From an uncultured delta proteobacterium (lineage in GTDB: Bacteria > Myxococcota > Myxococcia > Myxococcales > 40CM-4-68-19), in contig CAIWCD010000003.1 of NCBI GenBank assembly GCA_903911145.1, positions 98,582 to 162,581 on the forward strand: a stretch of 64,000 nucleotides of DNA. Reading direction: 5' to 3'. How positions within the stretch are numbered: position 1 is the first letter of the stretch; every line of letters begins with the position of its first letter. Shown here in pieces: positions 61,450 through 64,000 of this stretch. The translations under genes and the position numbers were made by a program. The notes beneath the pieces are model-generated. The model was not told where the DNA came from. It made no database searches and saw only the letters and a program-made list of their open reading frames with translations.

Positions 61450-62240
61450 TCTGATTTCGATGCGTTCCGCGGAGGCCACGGGATAAAGCCGGACGTGCGC
61501 CGCATATAGTCGCGAAAGCCGGGTCGGGTGGCTGCGAGATGGGCGTCGAGCATCGCAACTCCCGAGACCTTGACGAGGAGATAAGTCATTGCCGCGGGCG
61601 CAAAGATTGTAATCCACCCCCTCGGCGATTGAAGCGCGAAGAGCCAGAATCCCCACCAGAGCAGAGCCTCTCCGAAATAGTTCGGGTGGCGGCTATATCG
61701 CCATAACCCAGTATCCAGCACGGTGCTGCGGCGGGTGGTGTTGCTGCGAAACACCTGCAACTGCGCATCTGCAATCACTTCGACCGCGAATCCAATCGCG
61801 AAGACGATTGCACCTGGCCAACTGCTGGAGCGAATGGAGCCAGGCGTCGGCGTCGACCCTGCAATCACCAGAGGAGCGGAGATCAGCAGCACGAGCATGC
61901 CTTGCAAGAGGAAGACTTGAAAGAAGCTGATCCACCAATAGCGCTCGGGGCCGAACTTCTGGCGGAACGCGGCATATCGCGGGTCTTCGCCTTTTCCGCG
62001 ACTGCGCAGCAGCAGGTGTAGCCACAGACGAATAGCCCAGAGCGCCACCAGTGCGAGGAGCAGCAGCTTTTCTGGCGTCAAGCCAGTGGCCACGGCGGTA
62101 TCGATTGTGACGACGAGAAATGCAATCCCCCACCAGGGATCGACGATGCTCGCGTCGCGCTTCCAGACGCTCACCAACCATAAGACGGTCATGAATCCGC
62201 CGACGAGCGCGGCGTTCTGGGCGAGCAATGCAATGGTCAC
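61446..62240 (-). CDS. DUF1295 (steroid 5-alpha-reductase-like) membrane protein
   Basis: A 264-residue polytopic protein. GLWRYSRHPNYFGEALLWWG is the hallmark of DUF1295/isoprenylcysteine-methyltransferase-like and steroid-5-alpha-reductase C-terminal domains; DPWWGIAFLV and GKGEDPRYAAFRQKFG also fit DUF1295. These proteins bind NADPH or SAM near the membrane and act on lipids. The substrate is unknown, but the acyltransferase next to it supports a lipid role. The GTG start at 62240 overlaps the preceding stop by four bases (GTGA). Confidence 0.85.
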   Translation of the reverse strand: MTIALLAQNAALVGGFMTVLWLVSVWKRDASIVDPWWGIAFLVVTIDTAVATGLTPEKLLLLALVALWAIRLWLHLLLRSRGKGEDPRYAAFRQKFGPERYWWISFFQVFLLQGMLVLLISAPLVIAGSTPTPGSIRSSSWPGAIVFAIGFAVEVIADAQLQVFRSNTTRRSTVLDTGLWRYSRHPNYFGEALLWWGFWLFALQSPRGWITIFAPAAMTYLLVKVSGVAMLDAHLAATRPGFRDYMRRTSGFIPWPPRNASKSD

Positions 62241-63295
62241 GGCAACACCGCGGGTTGAGTCGACGATGTCGTGATCCAGTTGTCGGTCTCGCGCCACTGC
62301 TCAAAGAGCCAACGCTCGCGGGACAGCGCGGGAATATCTGCCGATAAGATGCGACGCAGGCGGACGCGCAGGGTCTGCCCGACCAGCGCGCCGCGCCAGA
62401 ACTGCGAGAAGCTTGCGGCCCCCTCGAGGCCGACGTGCTCAACGAAGATCACGTCGGCGTCTGTTGCGGCAGAGAGCAGCGCGAGCGGCCCACCCGTGCG
62501 CGGGGGTAATACGCTCCGGTATCCAGCGGCGATATCGGCGAGCTCACCCTGCCCTCGCGTACGTAGCCGCTCGATGGCTGCGACTCGTTTGGGCTCGCTA
62601 TATCGCGTTCCCTCCGGATAGATGAGAACACCAGAGGACTCATCGAGCCCGCGGCCCAATTGCGCGATCGCCTCCAACTCCTCCTCGCTGCGCGCGCTCG
62701 CGCGATCGATAAAGGCATTGGGAAGGCGCAATCCGACGATATCGAGGCAGGGATCCCAGAGCAGTTCGCGTTTGAGGACATATCGGAGTTGCAATCGATG
62801 AGGCCCTGCGATCACCGCCGCGACCAGCACGGTATCGGCGGTGCTCGAATGGCGCACGAAGAAGAGGACCGGGCCGCGCTGGCCAGATTCGCTGCCCTCG
62901 ACAACAAGGCGCATCGAATAGATTCGCAATGCCCCGAACAAGAGCGCGCTCGCCCAGACCCGCTGCAGCGCCGCGTTCGCCGCGAGATAACGTTCGTGCC
63001 CAACTGCGCGGCCCCCGAGCAGCGCGAACCAGACCGCAGCGGCAGCGACGATTCCGGAAAGTTCGCACGCGAGATAGAGCGCGAAGAAGAGAACCGCACG
63101 GCTACGAGGGAGACTCGACCGGTCGGCCAATGCAAGGTCGACCAAAGACGCGAGCAGCAGCGCGAGCGGAAGGATTGCGAGGCCCAGCAGAGAGAGCGCG
63201 AGGAACAGCGGCACCGTCATGAACCGACGCGACCAGATCGAGCCGAGGCTCTCCCGTTGTCGATGACCGATTAAAGCGGACGGCGCGACATTCAT
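62237..63295 (-). CDS. PlsC-like 1-acyl-glycerol-phosphate acyltransferase
   Basis: A 352-residue membrane acyltransferase. Two to three N-terminal helices (about 22-45, 62-85) lead to an acyltransferase domain with the catalytic HxxxxD (RHSSTAD), the NAFIDR motif and the YPEGTR motif. PlsC-family enzymes acylate lysophosphatidic acid or related lipids. The extra N-terminal helices and large size suggest a specialised member acting on an unusual lipid. It overlaps the DUF2177 stop by four bases and the DUF1295 start by four bases: a tightly coupled three-gene operon. Confidence 0.85.
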   Translation of the reverse strand: MNVAPSALIGHRQRESLGSIWSRRFMTVPLFLALSLLGLAILPLALLLASLVDLALADRSSLPRSRAVLFFALYLACELSGIVAAAAVWFALLGGRAVGHERYLAANAALQRVWASALLFGALRIYSMRLVVEGSESGQRGPVLFFVRHSSTADTVLVAAVIAGPHRLQLRYVLKRELLWDPCLDIVGLRLPNAFIDRASARSEEELEAIAQLGRGLDESSGVLIYPEGTRYSEPKRVAAIERLRTRGQGELADIAAGYRSVLPPRTGGPLALLSAATDADVIFVEHVGLEGAASFSQFWRGALVGQTLRVRLRRILSADIPALSRERWLFEQWRETDNWITTSSTQPAVLP

Positions 63296-63720
63296 CGCTC
63301 CACACCGGCGAGCCGTCCATATGCCCACCTGCCTGCCATTGCTGCGACTCCCGTCAATCCGATCCCCCAGAGGATATCCACCGGCACAATCAACGCCGGC
63401 CAATCCCGCAGCACAGCCCAGTTGGTCAAGTCGTAGGTCGCATACGCGAATAGGCCCATCGCCGCGCCGCGCCCGAAGGCCTGCTTTGCGCTCGCGGCGG
63501 GGAGGACCGCGTGATGCACGATTGAAGCAATATAGAAGGCATAAAAGAGTGCGGCGGCCGGGAGGTAGACGTCGGCTCTTTTGAGCGGCGCCAGCGAGGA
63601 ATCATAGAGGCCTCGCGCGATGACACCGAGCCAGGCGAGATCGAGCACAACCATCGCCAGCGCGGTCGCGACGACTGCCGCGACAATCGCGCCCCATCGC
63701 TTCGGTTGGCGTTGAACCAT
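63292..63720 (-). CDS. DUF2177 membrane protein
   Basis: A 142-residue protein with four transmembrane helices. LDLAWLGVIARGLYD near the first helix and the FAYATYDLTNWAVLRDWP loop are typical of DUF2177, a family of unknown function often found near lipid or fatty-acid genes. AAGGGGA sits before the ATG at 63720. It is first in the operon with the acyltransferase and DUF1295 genes. Confidence 0.88.
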   Translation of the reverse strand: MVQRQPKRWGAIVAAVVATALAMVVLDLAWLGVIARGLYDSSLAPLKRADVYLPAAALFYAFYIASIVHHAVLPAASAKQAFGRGAAMGLFAYATYDLTNWAVLRDWPALIVPVDILWGIGLTGVAAMAGRWAYGRLAGVER

Positions 63721-63797
63721 GTAGGATCCCCTTTGCCTGGCTCGCTTGGATGCCTCGCAAGAGGAAACGATGCGTGGCGCCGCTCTGCACAGACGAC

Positions 63798-63832
63798 AAC
63801 GGCCGGCTCCGCGCGTGGCGAGGCCGGCCGTT
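63798..63832 (-). terminator. GC-rich hairpin upstream of the DUF2177 operon
   Basis: AACGGCCGGC / GCCGGCCGTT, a 10-bp perfect stem with a 15-base interior. It lies between the right-edge frame and the DUF2177 gene and could terminate transcription from the right. There is no T-tract. Confidence 0.5.
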
Positions 63833-63859
63833 CACGTCAAGTCCGGTTCTGGCTTCAGC

Positions 63860-64000
63860 CTAGCAGGGTGTTGATTTTCTGATCGACGGGGATCTTCGGC
63901 TGTGATCGAGTTGCTGCATGCGCGGACCGGTCGAGCAACAGGCGACGATGTTGAGCACGGTGTCGACGGATTCGCGGGTGCCATCGCGGCATCCGCTGCG
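63860..64000 (-). pseudogene. C-terminal fragment of an unknown gene, possibly frameshifted
   Basis: From the right edge a minus-strand frame with strong GC3 reads DGTRESVDTVLNIVACCSTG then PRMQQLDHS before codon quality drops and it stops at 63860-63862. A neighbouring frame from about 63905 reads QPKIPVDQKINTLLG and stops at 63855-63857, with better codons there. This suggests the end of one gene with a one-base frameshift, or two unrelated frames. No family is recognised; a transposase remnant is possible. Confidence 0.3.

Overview
The window comes from a GC-rich Gram-negative bacterium. It is most likely a member of Myxococcota or a related former deltaproteobacterial lineage. The evidence is a TonB-dependent receptor, many lipoprotein signals, very large secreted Cys-rich, HYR and FN3 proteins, a MYXO-CTERM-like tail (Gly-Cys, hydrophobic stretch, Arg cluster), two bacteriohemerythrins and FG-GAP/UnbV proteins. 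This assignment is inferred from gene content; there is no rRNA or tRNA in the window.

Left flank (1-17.7 kb): a truncated GT8 glycosyltransferase, a membrane protein, an HGSNAT-like acyltransferase and a beta-propeller lipoprotein come first. A compact minus-strand chemosensory operon follows: cheA, cheW, globin-coupled soluble MCP, cheB, cheR, a response regulator with a CheX-like tail, a CZB zinc protein and a bacteriohemerythrin. No flagellar gene is nearby and three members are likely oxygen or redox binders, so the system probably reads oxygen or redox state. A methionine-gamma-lyase-like PLP enzyme, a second hemerythrin and a His/Cys-containing small protein followed by a TonB receptor complete this part.

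Giant surface proteins (17.8-37.0 kb): a 2314-residue protein carries DUF11-like domains, seven Cys-rich modules, a MYXO-CTERM-like tail and then, in the same frame, a new signal peptide, a beta-barrel and an OmpA domain. Facing it is a three-gene minus-strand unit: a coiled-coil lipoprotein, a 2298-residue protein with an alpha/alpha-toroid-like region, PKD repeats and about 13 HYR repeats, and a 1312-residue FN3/BNR lipoprotein.

Metabolite region (37.2-54 kb): all six ebo genes are present, in two blocks. eboD-E-F-C are followed by a VOC protein and a radical SAM enzyme with an unusual Cys spacing (CX14CX2C). eboB and eboA lie about 8 kb away. Between and around them are an O-methyltransferase, a cytochrome P450, a NqrB/RnfD-like membrane protein (UnbU-like), a CPA2 antiporter, a SCO1 domain fused to an FG-GAP/UnbV protein, and a COX2-like cupredoxin lipoprotein that has lost CuA ligands. 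In cyanobacteria ebo genes move scytonemin precursors to the periplasm. The likely reading here is a pathway that makes a small molecule, exports it and finishes it oxidatively in the envelope; the product is unknown and no PKS, NRPS or terpene synthase is visible.

Right part (54-64 kb): an orphan amino-acid-type binding protein with a peroxiredoxin, divergent from a NarX-type kinase and NarL-type regulator; a PI-PLC-X-like lipoprotein; a WG-repeat lipoprotein and an outer-membrane protein; and an overlapping membrane operon (DUF2177, PlsC-like acyltransferase, DUF1295). A fragmentary frame runs off the right edge.

Tyrosine codons differ along the window by eye: TAT predominates in the flanks (to about 17.7 kb and after about 58.2 kb), TAC in the core. 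This suggests the core block has a different history or expression level.
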